Assembly: GCA_002293365.1 (NCBI GenBank)
Contig: DBDD01000219.1
Span: forward strand, 12,731 to 25,989
Direction of reading: 5' to 3'
Origin: Christensenella sp. UBA941
Lineage (GTDB): Bacteria > Bacillota > Clostridia > Christensenellales > UBA941
DNA length: 13,259 bases
Shown: one piece after another, positions 13,047-13,259 of the stretch
Numbering within the stretch: the first letter of the stretch is position 1
Layout of the letters: every line of letters starts with the position of its first letter
Made by a program: the position numbers and the translations under genes
Notes under the pieces: generated by a model
Told to the model about the DNA's origin: nothing
Seen by the model: only the letters and a program-made list of their open reading frames with translations
Databases searched by the model: none

Positions 13047-13259
13047 TTATCCTTTAATCGCGCCGCCTGTTACGCCGGCGATGATTTTATTGCTTAGGAA
13101 TAAATACAATATGAACGTCGGAGCGAAAACGATAACCGCGCTCGCGAACATCCCTCCCCAGTCGCCGGAATATTTCATGCCCTGTATCATATTGTAAAGC
13201 CCGACCGCGATTGGACGCATATTCTGCGTGTTCGCGAAGATCATCGACATGAAGAACTC
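13047..13259 (-). CDS. Carbohydrate ABC transporter permease (C-terminal part)
   Basis: The frame is open through the right edge of the window, so only the last 70 codons are seen. They match the end of MalG/UgpE-type (CUT1) permeases: EFFMSMIFANTQNMRPIAVGLYNM, then DWGGMFASAVIVFAPTFILYLFLSNKII with a terminal membrane segment, and the very typical ending AGVTGGAIKG. The EAA loop that contacts the ATPase would lie beyond the window. CUT1 permeases import mono- or oligosaccharides with a partner permease and a binding protein, probably encoded further right. The operon continues leftward into the nucleotidyltransferase 13 nt away, suggesting that the transported sugar is the one handled by the kinase pair. 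Confidence 0.9.
   Translation of the reverse strand, partial: EFFMSMIFANTQNMRPIAVGLYNMIQGMKYSGDWGGMFASAVIVFAPTFILYLFLSNKIIAGVTGGAIKG

Overview
The window reads as a piece of chromosome from an anaerobic Firmicutes bacterium, most likely a gut-type member of class Clostridia. The evidence is the gene order Asp23/Gls24 - AmaP - DUF2273 - NusB - TsaD-like - FolD - XseA - XseB - divergent PAP2 - TlyA, a familiar clostridial housekeeping run. Shine-Dalgarno sites are strong, genes are tightly packed with 4-8 nt overlaps, and there is a carbohydrate ABC transporter gene at the right edge. No rRNA, tRNA, CRISPR array, transposase or integrase was seen. No gap without a gene exceeds about 150 bases.

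Positions 1-1116 (+) carry a cell-envelope stress module: the end of an Asp23/Gls24 protein, its membrane anchor AmaP, and a small DUF2273 membrane protein. Positions 1165-2684 (+) hold nusB, with an unusual acidic tail, translationally coupled to a paralogue of the tRNA-modification protein TsaD that keeps its metal ligands.

Positions 2685-4053 look like an insertion into this operon. A RecF/OLD-like AAA ATPase (AAA_21 type), visibly AT-richer than its neighbours, is followed by an overlapping 45-codon ORF. I read this ORF as the two ends of a deleted partner gene, probably DUF4276. The housekeeping run resumes at 4170 behind its own candidate promoter, which is embedded in a 24-bp near-palindrome. 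It then continues through folD, xseA, xseB, a divergent PAP2 gene and tlyA to 7807. The isoprenoid genes often found inside this run (ispA, dxs) are absent here.

Positions 7830-11077 are an accessory stretch: a DUF3788 gene (-), a divergently transcribed solitary Phd/YefM antitoxin, an SDR oxidoreductase with an unexplained helical C-terminal extension, and a coupled pair of GNAT acetyltransferase and HD-domain phosphohydrolase. Positions 11074-13259 (-) form a carbohydrate operon read leftward: ABC permease (cut by the window edge), sugar-phosphate nucleotidyltransferase, and a NahK-like sugar 1-kinase. The last two would turn an imported sugar first into its 1-phosphate and then into an NDP-sugar.

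The most unusual items are the ATPase module with its apparently deleted partner, the palindrome around the folD promoter, the TsaD paralogue, the SDR extension and the kinase/nucleotidyltransferase pair.
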